Assembly: GCF_024346315.1 (NCBI RefSeq)
Contig: NZ_JAGQCS010000014.1
Span: 1-50,492, forward strand
Length of the DNA: 50,492 bases
Direction of reading: 5' to 3'
DNA from: Cyanobium sp. ATX 6F1
Lineage (GTDB): Bacteria > Cyanobacteriota > Cyanobacteriia > PCC-6307 > Cyanobiaceae
This document shows, piece by piece, positions 7,969 through 16,267 of this stretch (positions within the stretch are counted from its first letter, which is position 1; the number at the start of each line of letters is the position of its first letter). Under the pieces are notes generated by a model that worked only from the letters and a program-made list of their open reading frames with translations, had not been told where the DNA came from and made no database searches. The position numbers and the translations under genes were made by a program.

Positions 7969-9315
7969 CTACTTGAGGGCCTTGATCTTCAGGCCCTTGA
8001 GGTAGGCCTGGGGGTTGGCGGCATCAAACTTGACGCCGTCGAAGAAGACCTCCACACCACGGGAATCGCCGCTGGGGATCTCCTTGTAGCCGTTGGCCTT
8101 GGCCGCCTCACGCCAGAGGTCGGAGCGGTTCACCTTCGCCACCAGGCCCTTGATGTTGGTGCCCTTGGGCAGGTAGCCCCAGCGGATGTCCTCGGTCACG
8201 AACCAGGTGTCGTGGCTCTTGTAGGGGAAGGAGGCGTTGTTGGCCCAGAACTTCATCTTCAAAGGGCTGTTCTTAACCACCTTGCCGGTGCCGTAGTCGA
8301 TGTCCCCCCTGAGCCGGGGCAGCAGGTCGTCCACGGTCGCTTTGACGTACTTGTCCTGGGCCAGGATCGTGGCCAGTTCCTTGGTGTTGGAGGGGTTGTC
8401 GGCCCACTTCTGGGCCTGTTGCACCGCCATCAGCAGCCTCAGCGAAGCGTTGGGGTTCTTCTTGACCCAGTCGGCCCGAAGGGCGAAGGCCTTCTCGGGA
8501 TGGTCTTTCCAGAGCTCGCCGGTGATCAGGGCGGAATAGCCGAGTTTCTTGTTCACCAGGCGCTCGTTCCAGGGTTCACCCACGCAGAAGGTGTCCATGG
8601 TTCCCGACTGCATGTTGGCGACCATCTGCGGCGGTGGGATCACCACCAGGTCGGCATTCTTGTTGGGATCGACGCCGTTGGCGGCCAGCCAGTAGCGCAT
8701 CCAGAGGTCGTGGGTGCCGCCCGGGAAGGTGACGGCGGCCTTGAACTTGTCACCCGTGGCGTTCTTCGTGGCCACAGCCTTGCTCAGGCCTGGAGACTTG
8801 ACTGTGAACTTGTCTTTGAGGAACGCATTCGAGAGCGAAATGCCTTGGCCATTCACGTTCAGGCGGGCGAGGATGTTCATCGGCACCGGTTGCTTGCTCT
8901 TGGCGATCGCCCCGGTGGTGAGCAGGTAGGCCATCGGGGTGAGCAGGTGGGCGCCGTCGATGCCGCCTTTGCTGCTGCCGAGCTCCAGGTTGTCGCGGGT
9001 CACGGCCCAGGAGGTCTGCTTCTTGAGCGTCACTCCGGGCATCCCCTGCTTGGCGAAGAAGCCCTTCTCCTTGGCGATGATCAAAGGTGCCGCATCGGTG
9101 AGGGCGATGAAGCCCAGCTCCACCTCGGTGGTTTCCGGTTTGCCGGGGGCCGCCTGGGCCGCCAGGGGCGCCAGCAGGCCGGTGCCGGCCATCCCAAGCG
9201 TGAGGCCCAGGCAGGCGGTGGAAAGGCTGGTGCGAATCAGAAAGGATCGACGGGAGAGAGGCGGCATGGAGGCGGCAGGCACGGAGGCAGGCGAAACAGC
9301 AGTGGTGGGCGGCAT
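7969..9315 (-). CDS. nrtA: Nitrate/nitrite-binding protein NrtA
   Basis: Periplasmic substrate-binding subunit of the nitrate importer, 448 aa. The N terminus has a twin-arginine motif SRRSFLIR followed by a hydrophobic stretch ending near AAQAA, suggesting Tat export or Tat-lipoprotein handling. The mature part carries the nitrate-binding family blocks GFIALTDAAPLIIAKEKGFF and CVGEPWN. ATG at 9315 has AAGGGA as a ribosome binding site; an internal ATG at 9267 would leave the RR motif at residue 6-7. It heads the nrt operon, with a candidate NtcA site about 150 bases upstream. Confidence 0.95.
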   Translation of the reverse strand: MPPTTAVSPASVPAASMPPLSRRSFLIRTSLSTACLGLTLGMAGTGLLAPLAAQAAPGKPETTEVELGFIALTDAAPLIIAKEKGFFAKQGMPGVTLKKQTSWAVTRDNLELGSSKGGIDGAHLLTPMAYLLTTGAIAKSKQPVPMNILARLNVNGQGISLSNAFLKDKFTVKSPGLSKAVATKNATGDKFKAAVTFPGGTHDLWMRYWLAANGVDPNKNADLVVIPPPQMVANMQSGTMDTFCVGEPWNERLVNKKLGYSALITGELWKDHPEKAFALRADWVKKNPNASLRLLMAVQQAQKWADNPSNTKELATILAQDKYVKATVDDLLPRLRGDIDYGTGKVVKNSPLKMKFWANNASFPYKSHDTWFVTEDIRWGYLPKGTNIKGLVAKVNRSDLWREAAKANGYKEIPSGDSRGVEVFFDGVKFDAANPQAYLKGLKIKALK

Positions 9316-9461
9316 GACTTTCCCTTGACGGCCAGGGCCGGAAGGGTGCGCATGATCGGACTGGCTTCAGAACGCGGCGACCAGTGCCGATGGATCAAGG
9401 ATCGTGTTGGCGCTGAAGCTGACCAACGCACTAACAACACCACGCCGAGCCACCCCCCCCG

Positions 9462-9475
9462 GTGACGATTGTTAC
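9462..9475 (-). promoter_or_regulatory. Candidate NtcA site upstream of nrtA (one mismatch)
   Basis: On the minus strand the sequence reads GTAACAATCGTCAC, which is GTA-N8-CAC, one base from the NtcA consensus. It overlaps the last codons of the nitrate-reductase-associated gene and precedes the nrtA leader. The position 22 bases downstream holds TGTTGT, only a weak match to TAN3T. A role in nrtA activation is plausible from the operon's function but not proven by the sequence. Confidence 0.45.
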
Positions 9476-9957
9476 AAACGCTCCGCTTCTGTCAGGAACT
9501 CAGCAAGGGCGTGGGCCAGGTTGCGGTGCTCGTGCCCTGGTTGGCTGAGCTTCACCAGCACGAACCGCTGCAGTTCATCGAGCCCCGCCCAGTCGACGTC
9601 ATCGAGCTGCAGCCCCAGGGGGGCGCAAGCCGCCAACACGGCCTCGGGCACGCTGCCCCATTGCTGCCAGGGCTCCTCGCTGGCGGGGGGCAGGGGGCGG
9701 GCGGGCCCGTCCGCCAGGGCGGCCGTGCGAGCCAGCAGATGCCGGCGCAGATCTGTGATCGAGCCGGGGTCGTCGTGCCACTCCACCAGGGTTTGCCGTT
9801 CCGGCTCCGGCAGCGCCAGCCAATGGCTGAGCTTCAGCTTCACCCCGGCCAGATCGAGCTTGCGCCGCACCGCCATCGGGATGCAGCGCAGGTTCGAGGC
9901 GAAGTCGGCCTCGAAGGCGAAATCGCGTGCATGCAGCCCCTCAGCCCCCGGTGCCAT
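9472..9957 (-). CDS. Nitrate reductase associated protein
   Basis: A 161-aa cytoplasmic protein matching the small cyanobacterial family found beside narB. Conserved blocks are FAFEADFASNLRCIPM (about residues 13-28) and RRKLDLAGVKLKLSHW just after. Its biochemical role is unknown; linkage to nitrate assimilation is consistent. The start ATG directly abuts the stop of the TrpD-like gene (TGAATG), so the two are co-translated. The family name is recalled from the conserved blocks; no function beyond that association is claimed. Confidence 0.85.
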   Translation of the reverse strand: MAPGAEGLHARDFAFEADFASNLRCIPMAVRRKLDLAGVKLKLSHWLALPEPERQTLVEWHDDPGSITDLRRHLLARTAALADGPARPLPPASEEPWQQWGSVPEAVLAACAPLGLQLDDVDWAGLDELQRFVLVKLSQPGHEHRNLAHALAEFLTEAERL

Positions 9958-11058
9958 TCAGTGCGCCTCCGCCAGAGCGGCCCGCAGGCGCTCACCGGCC
10001 CGGGCCGCCAGCAGGGCCCTGGCCTGCTGCACCCCTTCCTCCAGGCCTGAGCAGACCTCCGAGAGCCACAGCAGCGCCCCCAGGTTCCAGACCAGGGCCT
10101 CCGCCAGGGGCCCTTTCCCCGCCAGGGCCTGGAGGGCCTGGGAGCCCCAGGTCTCGAGCGACTCCCAGCGCACCTCCTCGCTGGCGATGCCGTGGTCGCG
10201 GGGGTGCAGGATCAGCCGTTCCACCACCCCCTGGCGCACCCGGGCGGTGATGCCGGCGCGGGTGGTGGGCAGATCGGTGGAGCCCTCAAGCCCCTTGATG
10301 GTGAGCAGGTCGGATTCGCCCGCGGCGGCGAGGGCTTCCCAGGCCCGGCTCTCGGTGGGGGGGTGAACGAAACCACTCACCAGCAGGTGCTCGCCTTGAT
10401 GGGGTGTCCACAGCAGCTCCAGGCTGGCCACCGGCGGACGCTTGCCGATCGCGTCGCGCACCGGCCGGAGGCGATCGGCGGCGACGAAGTGCAGGGGCTG
10501 GTGGGTGAGGGCAAGGTTGTGATCATCGAGCCGCGCCTGCACCGCCGCAAGCGTCAGACCCCGCCACTCGATCCCCAGCACCGCAAAAAGCTCGGCAAGG
10601 GTGACTCCGTACTTCACCGGCATCGGATCGCCGCCGTGGAGCACCACCGGCTGGCCGCTGGCCGCCAGCAACAGCGCCACCAGGGGCACCAGGGGCGCCG
10701 TGCGGCTGCGTCCGTCGTAGGGCACCCCGAAGCAGAGCGGCCTGCGGCCAGGACTGCGCAACACCGGGCCATGGGCGCGGTAACTGTCGAGCATGCCGGT
10801 GAGCTCGATCGGCGAAGGGCGCCGGATCCGATGGGCGATCAGGAAGGCGCCAAGCTGGGCTTCCCCCACCTCGCCGGCCAGCATCAGGTCCATCGCCTCA
10901 CGGGCCTCGCCCCGGCTCAGGCCCGTGCTGGTGTGCTCGCCACTGCCCACTTTGGCAAGCAACTCACGGAAGCGCAGGCCATGGGCTGCCATCGCCGGCC
11001 GTCGCTCCAGCTCAGAAGGGTGGCTCCCCTTGAAGGCCTTGAGTGATGGTTGCGACAA
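9958..11058 (-). CDS. Anthranilate phosphoribosyltransferase-like (TrpD2-type) protein
   Basis: About 366 aa with the glycosyltransferase family 3 fold: helical N-terminal part (KVGSGEHTSTGLSRGEA, LGAFLIAHRIRRPSP) and a phosphoribosyl-binding-like core (VVLHGGDPMPVKYGVTLAEL) where true TrpD has a GTGGD-type motif. The altered motif suggests a TrpD-like protein outside tryptophan synthesis; similar genes sit beside nitrate genes in cyanobacteria. The frame opens with TTG at 11058. An ATG at 10992 (344 aa) just before the conserved start of the domain is the main alternative and would widen the nirA promoter region. Confidence 0.8.
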   Translation of the reverse strand: MSQPSLKAFKGSHPSELERRPAMAAHGLRFRELLAKVGSGEHTSTGLSRGEAREAMDLMLAGEVGEAQLGAFLIAHRIRRPSPIELTGMLDSYRAHGPVLRSPGRRPLCFGVPYDGRSRTAPLVPLVALLLAASGQPVVLHGGDPMPVKYGVTLAELFAVLGIEWRGLTLAAVQARLDDHNLALTHQPLHFVAADRLRPVRDAIGKRPPVASLELLWTPHQGEHLLVSGFVHPPTESRAWEALAAAGESDLLTIKGLEGSTDLPTTRAGITARVRQGVVERLILHPRDHGIASEEVRWESLETWGSQALQALAGKGPLAEALVWNLGALLWLSEVCSGLEEGVQQARALLAARAGERLRAALAEAH

Positions 11059-11117
11059 GTGCTGGGCGCGTCCCCTGAAACATTGTCCCTAAGAATGACT
11101 GACCCCAGCGCCGCTCC

Positions 11118-12683
11118 GTGACAACCCCCACCACCGCTCCTTCCCCCGGCACTCCGGCCAAGCGCAACAAAGTGGAGCAGGCCAAGGCCGACTTCTGCGG
11201 CCTTGATCTCCAGCCCCGGCTGGCCGAGCTTGGTCAAGCCGGCTGGGAATCCCTCGACGAAGCCACCCTCACCATCCATCTGAAGTGGCTGGGGATCTTC
11301 TTTCGGCCAGTGACCCCCGGTCGGTTCATGGTGCGGCTGCGGCTCCCCAATGGGCTGATCCAGGCGAGCCAGCTTGAGGTGCTGGCCGAGGTGTTGGACC
11401 GCTGCGGCGACCATGGCAGTGCCGACATCACCACCCGCCAGAACCTGCAGCTGCGGGGCTTGCTGCTCGAAGACATGGCGCCCCTGGTGGCGGCGATGGA
11501 GGCCGTGGGCCTGACCAGCCGGCAGTCCGGCCACGACAACCCCCGCAACGTCACCGGCAATCCCCTGGCGGGGATCGACCCGGAGGAGTTCGTCGACACC
11601 CGGCCGCTTGTGGAGGCGATTCAGGAACGGCTGCTCGGTCCGGAGGGTCCGAAGAATCTGCCGCGCAAGTTCAACGTGGCCGTGGGCGGCGCGCCCGACA
11701 GCTTCTTGCTCCACAACGATCTGGCCTTCCTGCCGGCCCGTCACGGCGACAAACTCGGCTTCACCGTGATGGTGGGGGGCTTCTTCTCGGCCCAGCGCAA
11801 CGAGCTGGCCATGCCCCTGGGGCTGTGGCTGCGAGGCGATCAGTTGCCTGAGTTCAGCCTCGCGCTGCTGCGTCACTACGAGCGCCAGGGAGATCGCACC
11901 AACCGCAACAAGACCCGGTTGATGTATCTGATCGATGCCCTCGGCCTCGAGCGCTATCGCAGCGAGGTGCTTGACACCTACGGCGAGTTAGCCGGTGCGG
12001 CGGCAGCGGCGGCGGTGCCACGCCACGATGGCTCCCACCTGGTGGACCGTGCCCCGCGGGACATCTGTGGGGTCCATGGGCAGAAGCAGGAGGGCCTCTA
12101 CTGGGTCGGCCTGCACGTGCCGATGGGCCGGCTGGAGGCCGAAAGCATGGTGGAGCTCGCCCGCCTGGCCCGGGAGTACGGCACGGGTGAACTGCGGTTG
12201 AGCGAAAGCCAGAATGTCCTGATCGCCCATGTGCCCCAGGGCCGGCTGGAGGCCCTGCTGGAGGAGCCCCTGCTGGAACGCTTCCAGGTGACCCCGGGGC
12301 CCCTGCAGGCCGAAGCGGTGAGCTGCACCGGCAACCGTTATTGCAGCTTCGCGCTCATCCCCACCAAGAGCACGGCCCAGGCGGTGGTCGATGAGCTGGA
12401 GCAGCGGCTGGAGCTGCCCCATGGGGTGCGCACCCACTGGACCGGCTGCCCCAACGCCTGCGGCCAGCCCTACATGGGCGAAATCGGTCTGATGGGTGCC
12501 AAAGCCCGCCTGGATGGCCAGATGGTGGAAGCGGTCAAGATCTTCCTGGACGGCTCCATGGCGGGGGATCCCCGCCTGGGCGAATTGCACGAAACGCCCG
12601 TACCGCTCAGCCAGCTGCCCGATGTGCTTGAGGCGCTGCTGGTGGAGCGTTTCGGGGCCCGGCGGCGAACGCAGCCCCTTTGA
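11118..12683 (+). CDS. nirA: Ferredoxin-nitrite reductase
   Basis: Six-electron reduction of nitrite to ammonium with siroheme and a [4Fe-4S] cluster, electrons from ferredoxin. The cluster/siroheme cysteines are Cys403 and Cys409 (SCTGNRYCSFA) and Cys444 and Cys448 (TGCPNACGQP). The 521-aa length is typical. The start is GTG at 11118. An Ala-rich linker (about residues 293-301) separates the two pseudo-symmetric halves. Unlike cynS, the short upstream region shows no perfect GTA-N8-TAC box. Its 3' end overlaps the convergent small gene on the minus strand. Confidence 0.96.
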   Translation: MTTPTTAPSPGTPAKRNKVEQAKADFCGLDLQPRLAELGQAGWESLDEATLTIHLKWLGIFFRPVTPGRFMVRLRLPNGLIQASQLEVLAEVLDRCGDHGSADITTRQNLQLRGLLLEDMAPLVAAMEAVGLTSRQSGHDNPRNVTGNPLAGIDPEEFVDTRPLVEAIQERLLGPEGPKNLPRKFNVAVGGAPDSFLLHNDLAFLPARHGDKLGFTVMVGGFFSAQRNELAMPLGLWLRGDQLPEFSLALLRHYERQGDRTNRNKTRLMYLIDALGLERYRSEVLDTYGELAGAAAAAAVPRHDGSHLVDRAPRDICGVHGQKQEGLYWVGLHVPMGRLEAESMVELARLAREYGTGELRLSESQNVLIAHVPQGRLEALLEEPLLERFQVTPGPLQAEAVSCTGNRYCSFALIPTKSTAQAVVDELEQRLELPHGVRTHWTGCPNACGQPYMGEIGLMGAKARLDGQMVEAVKIFLDGSMAGDPRLGELHETPVPLSQLPDVLEALLVERFGARRRTQPL

Positions 12684-13029
12684 GGGAGCGGCCTGGGCGC
12701 CCCGGGAGCCAGCCCCGTGGCCCGCGCCTGCTGCTGAGCTTGGGGCGGCACCTCTGGCTGAAGCTGCGGTCCAGCTCTTCGAGCGCCCCCTGGTCGCCCA
12801 GGTCGTGGCCGCCGTAGAGCAGGGCACAGATGCGCTCGGGATCGATCCCAAGGGCCGCCACCTCCTGCCAGAGCCGTTGGCTGAGGGCGGCATCAGCCCG
12901 CTCGAACTGCACATGGCCCAGTTGCCGCACCAGCAGCCACACCAACTGCCGTTCCTTCAAGTCCGTGAAGCTGAGCTGGGGGCAGGCCCTCGATCCTGTG
13001 GTCCCAACAACGGTTTGGTTCCCAGCCAT
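12607..13029 (-). CDS. Hypothetical protein, 140 aa
   Basis: Not recognised. From ATG at 13029 the first roughly 90 residues look like a genuine helical domain (FTDLKERQLVWLLVRQLG, then WQEVAALGIDPERICALLY). The last 45 residues are Arg/Pro/Gly-rich and overlap the 3' end of nirA, so the natural C terminus may be shorter and the present tail could follow a frameshift. It is convergent to nirA and divergent from the siroheme genes. Position suggests, but does not show, a link to nitrite reduction. Confidence 0.6.
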   Translation of the reverse strand: MAGNQTVVGTTGSRACPQLSFTDLKERQLVWLLVRQLGHVQFERADAALSQRLWQEVAALGIDPERICALLYGGHDLGDQGALEELDRSFSQRCRPKLSSRRGPRGWLPGRPGRSLKGAAFAAGPRNAPPAAPQAHRAAG

Positions 13030-13112
13030 GGCGCCCGTCCAGCTCAGTCCTGCCCCCTTGCTACTCACGCCGCCGCCGGGGTCCAGGCCCCATCGCCACC
13101 AGCACATGAAAC

Positions 13113-13126
13113 GTAGCGATGGCTAC
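13113..13126. promoter_or_regulatory. Perfect GTA-N8-TAC NtcA-type site
   Basis: GTAGCGATGGCTAC is a palindromic NtcA consensus differing from the cynS-narB box at two central positions. It lies between the small minus-strand gene and the siroheme genes. Neither side has a TAN3T box 22 bases away, and on the plus side it sits only two bases before the ATG at 13129. It may act with a downstream start codon, as a repressor site, or be a chance match. Confidence 0.45.
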
Positions 13127-13128
13127 CA

Positions 13129-14619
13129 ATGAGGCGCCATGGGTCAACGGGCCCCCTGGCCTTCGATGCAGCCCCCGCCAAGGAACCAGCGCTGGCGCTG
13201 GAGGGGTGCCAAGGTGTGGGCCTTGCTGGCTGGGGGTGGGCAATTCCTGAGCGCGTGCACAGCTTCTTGAACGGCGCCCCCGCGGATCCGCCGCTCCCCG
13301 CCCTCCTGCCGCCCCCCGGCGATGGCGGCCGCTGGCCGTTGCTGCAGCAGCTGCGGCGCCTGGAGCCCAGCGAGCTGGAGCCCTGGCTGCGGGCGCTGGA
13401 GGCGGGATCCCTCGCTTCCGAGACTGACCTGCTGGCGGTGCTGGCCGACCGGCTGGAGGGGGCCGATGCCGCGCGACTGCTGGTGTGCTGGCTCAACGAC
13501 CATGGCCCCGGCGGGTCCCGCTTCGGGGCGCCCGGAGAGGCGGAGCAGCTGGCCCTGATCGGCCGCCGGCGCCACCCCGCCTGCGCCAGGGCCCTGCGCC
13601 AGGCGGTGGAGGAGTTGGAGCGCGCTGACCTTCCCCTGTCGGCGGCCCTGCTGCCGCCCCTGGGTCTGCAGCGGGATGGCGACGATTTCCCTTTACTGGC
13701 GCGGCTGGCCGGTGATCCAGGGTCGAGGGCCCTGCGCCGGGGAGCGCTCGAAGGGCTGGCGGTGGGGTTGAGCGCCTGGCCCCTCGCCCCCCTGCGTCAG
13801 CTCCTGGAGCGGCTGGCCGAGGATCTCGACGGCATCCTGGCCGCCCAGGCCGTGGATCTGCTGGCCCGTCTTCCCGCTGGCCGCGCCGGCCTGGCGCGTC
13901 TGGCCCGCCGCCCCCTGGATCCCGCCGTGGGCGCTCGCCTGCACAGGCGTCTGGCGGCAGCGGCGGCCAGCCCCCTGTTGCTGGTGGTGCACGGGCGCTC
14001 GGAAGGGGTGATTCCGCCGGAGCTGCTGGAACTGGCCGAGACCCTGGAGCGCCGCCGTGGGGCCCCGGTGCGCTTCCAGGCGCTCACGGCAGCAACGGCA
14101 GTGGCAGCACCGGCGGGCACGGCGATGGGGAACCGCCCCCCTTGGTTGCTGGTGCCGCTGTTGCTGCTCCCCGGCGGCCATGTGCGCCACGACGTGCCGG
14201 CGATCGCCACCGCCTGGCGCCAGGCGGGGCCGCTGCGGCGGCTGCCGTTTCTGGGGGCCTGGCCCGCCTGGCAGCGGGCCCTCAGGGCTGAACTGGCTGA
14301 ACGGGCCGAGCAGGTCCAGGTGACCTCGGTGTCCAATGGCCTGGAGTCGCCCCGGTTGCTGCATCACCCCGTCGAGGGCGAACTGGGGCAGCGCTACCTG
14401 CGCCATCTGAGCAAGGTCACCGGGGCGATCTGCGTGGCCAGTCCATACAGTGCGGCAGATCTGGAGGCGTTGACGCTGGCGATCCCCACAGGCGCCCTGC
14501 CCCTCACCCTGGCGGCCAACCGACTCACCGACAGCCTGGGCGCTCTGCTCGGGCCGCCCCTGCTGCAGCGCCCCCGTTTCCGCGCGCTGCTGCTGGAGTT
14601 GTTGGGCGAGTTGCCATGA
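13129..14619 (+). CDS. CbiX-like sirohydrochlorin chelatase domain protein with long helical N-terminal extension
   Basis: A protein of up to 496 aa. Residues about 1-280 are helix-rich, with repeated Leu/Ala/Arg HEAT-like pairs (LLARLAGDP, LLERLAEDL). From about residue 283 a CbiX-type chelatase domain follows: LLLVVHGRSEG holds the first metal-binding His and LLPGGHVRHDVPAI the second. Such enzymes insert Fe or Co into sirohydrochlorin; next to cobA and nirA, siroheme synthesis is the likely role. It overlaps cobA by four bases (ATGA). ATG at 13129 abuts an NtcA-type box, so a later start is possible. Confidence 0.78.
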   Translation: MRRHGSTGPLAFDAAPAKEPALALEGCQGVGLAGWGWAIPERVHSFLNGAPADPPLPALLPPPGDGGRWPLLQQLRRLEPSELEPWLRALEAGSLASETDLLAVLADRLEGADAARLLVCWLNDHGPGGSRFGAPGEAEQLALIGRRRHPACARALRQAVEELERADLPLSAALLPPLGLQRDGDDFPLLARLAGDPGSRALRRGALEGLAVGLSAWPLAPLRQLLERLAEDLDGILAAQAVDLLARLPAGRAGLARLARRPLDPAVGARLHRRLAAAAASPLLLVVHGRSEGVIPPELLELAETLERRRGAPVRFQALTAATAVAAPAGTAMGNRPPWLLVPLLLLPGGHVRHDVPAIATAWRQAGPLRRLPFLGAWPAWQRALRAELAERAEQVQVTSVSNGLESPRLLHHPVEGELGQRYLRHLSKVTGAICVASPYSAADLEALTLAIPTGALPLTLAANRLTDSLGALLGPPLLQRPRFRALLLELLGELP

Positions 14620-15401
14620 GTGAGCCGATCCCAGGCAAGGTGTACCTGGTGGGGGCGGGCCCGGGGGATCCGGAGCTGCTCACGCTCAAAGCCCATCGGC
14701 TCCTGCGCGCGTGCGATGCCCTCGTCTACGACTCCCTGGTGCCGCAGGAGCTGCTGGAACTCACGCCGGAGCATTGCGAGCGCCACTTCGTGGGCAAGCG
14801 CCGCGGCCACCATTCCGTGCCCCAGCCCAGCACCAACGCCGTGCTGGTGGAGCTGGCCCAGCGCCACCGCTGCGTGGTGCGGCTCAAAGGGGGCGACCCG
14901 TTCCTGTTCGGCCGCGGTGGCGAAGAGGCGGCCCACCTGGCCCGCCACGGGGTGCCGGTGGAGGTGGTGCCGGGTGTGACCGCCGGCATCGCGGCGCCCG
15001 CCTATGTGGGCATCCCGGTCACCCACCGCCGGGCGGGCTCGTCGGTCACCTTCGTGACCGGTCACGAGGAGATCGACAAGGGCCGGCCAGGGGTCGACTG
15101 GCGCGGTCTGGCCCGCTGCAGCGACGGGCTGGTGATCTACATGGGCCTGCACAACCTGCGCCGGATCTGCGAGGAACTGATGGCGGGAGGCCTGGGGGCC
15201 ACCACGCCGGCGGCGGTGATCCAGCAGGGAACCGTGAACGGCCAGCGGGAGCTGGTCACGGAGCTGGCCCAGCTGGCCGACCGGGTGGAGGCGGAGGGTT
15301 TTGAGTCCCCCTCGATCGTGGTGATCGGCCAGGTGGTGGAGGAGCGGGTGCCGTCCTGCGCCCCCGCCCCCGCGGATGTGGAGCTGCCGATCCCCTTCTG
15401 A
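14616..15401 (+). CDS. cobA: Uroporphyrinogen-III C-methyltransferase
   Basis: SAM-dependent double methylation of uroporphyrinogen III to precorrin-2, the branch point to siroheme and cobalamin. The 261-aa protein has the family hallmarks KVYLVGAGPGDPELLTLKA (about residues 6-24), VRLKGGDPFLFGRGGEEA and the VVPGVTAG motif. There is no CysG-type dehydrogenase/chelatase fusion, consistent with a separate chelatase encoded directly upstream and translationally coupled to it. In this context it supplies siroheme for NirA. Confidence 0.95.
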   Translation: MSEPIPGKVYLVGAGPGDPELLTLKAHRLLRACDALVYDSLVPQELLELTPEHCERHFVGKRRGHHSVPQPSTNAVLVELAQRHRCVVRLKGGDPFLFGRGGEEAAHLARHGVPVEVVPGVTAGIAAPAYVGIPVTHRRAGSSVTFVTGHEEIDKGRPGVDWRGLARCSDGLVIYMGLHNLRRICEELMAGGLGATTPAAVIQQGTVNGQRELVTELAQLADRVEAEGFESPSIVVIGQVVEERVPSCAPAPADVELPIPF

Positions 15402-15785
15402 GTTCACCCCAGAGACTCCCGTTGTCAGCTGCTGAAGTGTGGGGGACGCCTGTTAGTAATCGCCACCAAGATCACCTCAATCCTTGGGAAAAGTTGGCAT
15501 CTCGGCCAGTCCCTCAAGTCGGGGAATGTGTACCACATATACGCCTACCTCCGGTCACAGGCGGGCCATGGGCTTGCAGCTGCTGATCGGGCCGGAAGCC
15601 TGCTGCTTCGCCCCGCCATCGACGGCGAGGTCGATAAACCATCACGATCTAGGGCCACGCGATTCGCTTCGCGACGGTGGAACTCAGCGGCTCACATCAG
15701 CAGAGTCGGGAGCGACTCCTGGCTTTGATCGAGGGTTGAATAAGGGCTTTCAGCATCTGCTTCCAGGATTGATCAATGTATTTCT

Positions 15786-15980
15786 CTACAGATTCAGATC
15801 CGCCGCCTGCCGCGCCTCGCTGAGCACCTGGAACAGAACCCTGGGTGATTCCTGCAGCAGCTCAATCCAGTGGCCCAGATAGGCGGCATGGCTCTCGATC
15901 TCGCTGCCGATCTCCAGCCGATCACCCAGCAGCACCGCCCCGAGCTCAGCGACCAGCGCCTCTCGGGCGTAGTGACCTAG
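15786..15980 (-). pseudogene. ArdC-like antirestriction peptidase, C-terminal fragment
   Basis: The minus strand reads ALVAELGAVLLGDRLEIGSE and on to a stop after QAADLNL. This resembles the C-terminal end of the zincin-like peptidase domain of ArdC-type antirestriction proteins (VAELGA, then a helix with HAAYLGHWIELL). The upstream HE-x-x-H part is absent, and the reading upstream of about 15980 no longer resembles the family. A gapless homologous block occurs at 32855-33007. ArdC proteins travel on plasmids and integrative elements, which fits the island. Confidence 0.6.
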
Positions 15981-16228
15981 TGAAAAATTCGACGATGTCG
16001 ACGGGGAGCCGTGTCGCCAGCAGTGACGAACTTCACCAACCGGAAAACTCCCGCTCCTTCCTTGCCCCTGCCTCTTGAGCATTGACCCGTGCATGGCATC
16101 GCAAATGCCGAGATGTAGCTGGTTCAAGTTGCAGGGAGTCGGTTCCAGAGGCCCGTTCCGCAGACGCGAAATCTTCCCGATGGAGACGCCGCAGCCTTGC
16201 AACGTCAGCGCCCGGGCCTGATCAAATG

Positions 16229-16253
16229 AACCCCAGCGGTGAAGCTGGGGGTT
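16229..16253. other. Isolated hairpin AACCCCAGC / GCTGGGGGTT
   Basis: A strong stem with GGTGAA loop, one G bulged. C-rich hairpins like this occur at ends of IS200/IS605 and TnpB-type elements and as terminators, but no transposase reading frame is recognisable beside it and no clear U-run follows on the plus strand. On the minus strand it lies just downstream of the 102-aa gene at 16268 and could be its terminator. Confidence 0.4.
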
Positions 16254-16267
16254 TCCACCGAGGCTGT

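Noticed and set aside
6964-9465. An 833-residue open frame on the plus strand antisense to nrtA, nrtB and nrtC
   Set aside because: It mirrors genuine nitrate transporter genes in a GC-rich genome, is rich in Gly/His/Gln/Arg and resembles no protein; such shadow frames are expected here.
11059-11117. TAAGAAT at 11090 as an NtcA-type -10 for nirA
   Set aside because: No GTA-N8-TAC site lies at the required distance; the nearest match has two mismatches and the wrong spacing.
15484-15882. A 132-residue plus-strand frame in the island
   Set aside because: Residue use is unlike a protein, and its 3' end lies antisense to the ArdC-like fragment, which explains the region better.
16101-16260. Possible TnpB-like C-terminal tail followed by an IS200/IS605-type hairpin
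   Set aside because: The reading before the stop (16180-16220) is not convincingly similar to TnpB, and no other transposase part is present; only the hairpin is kept.
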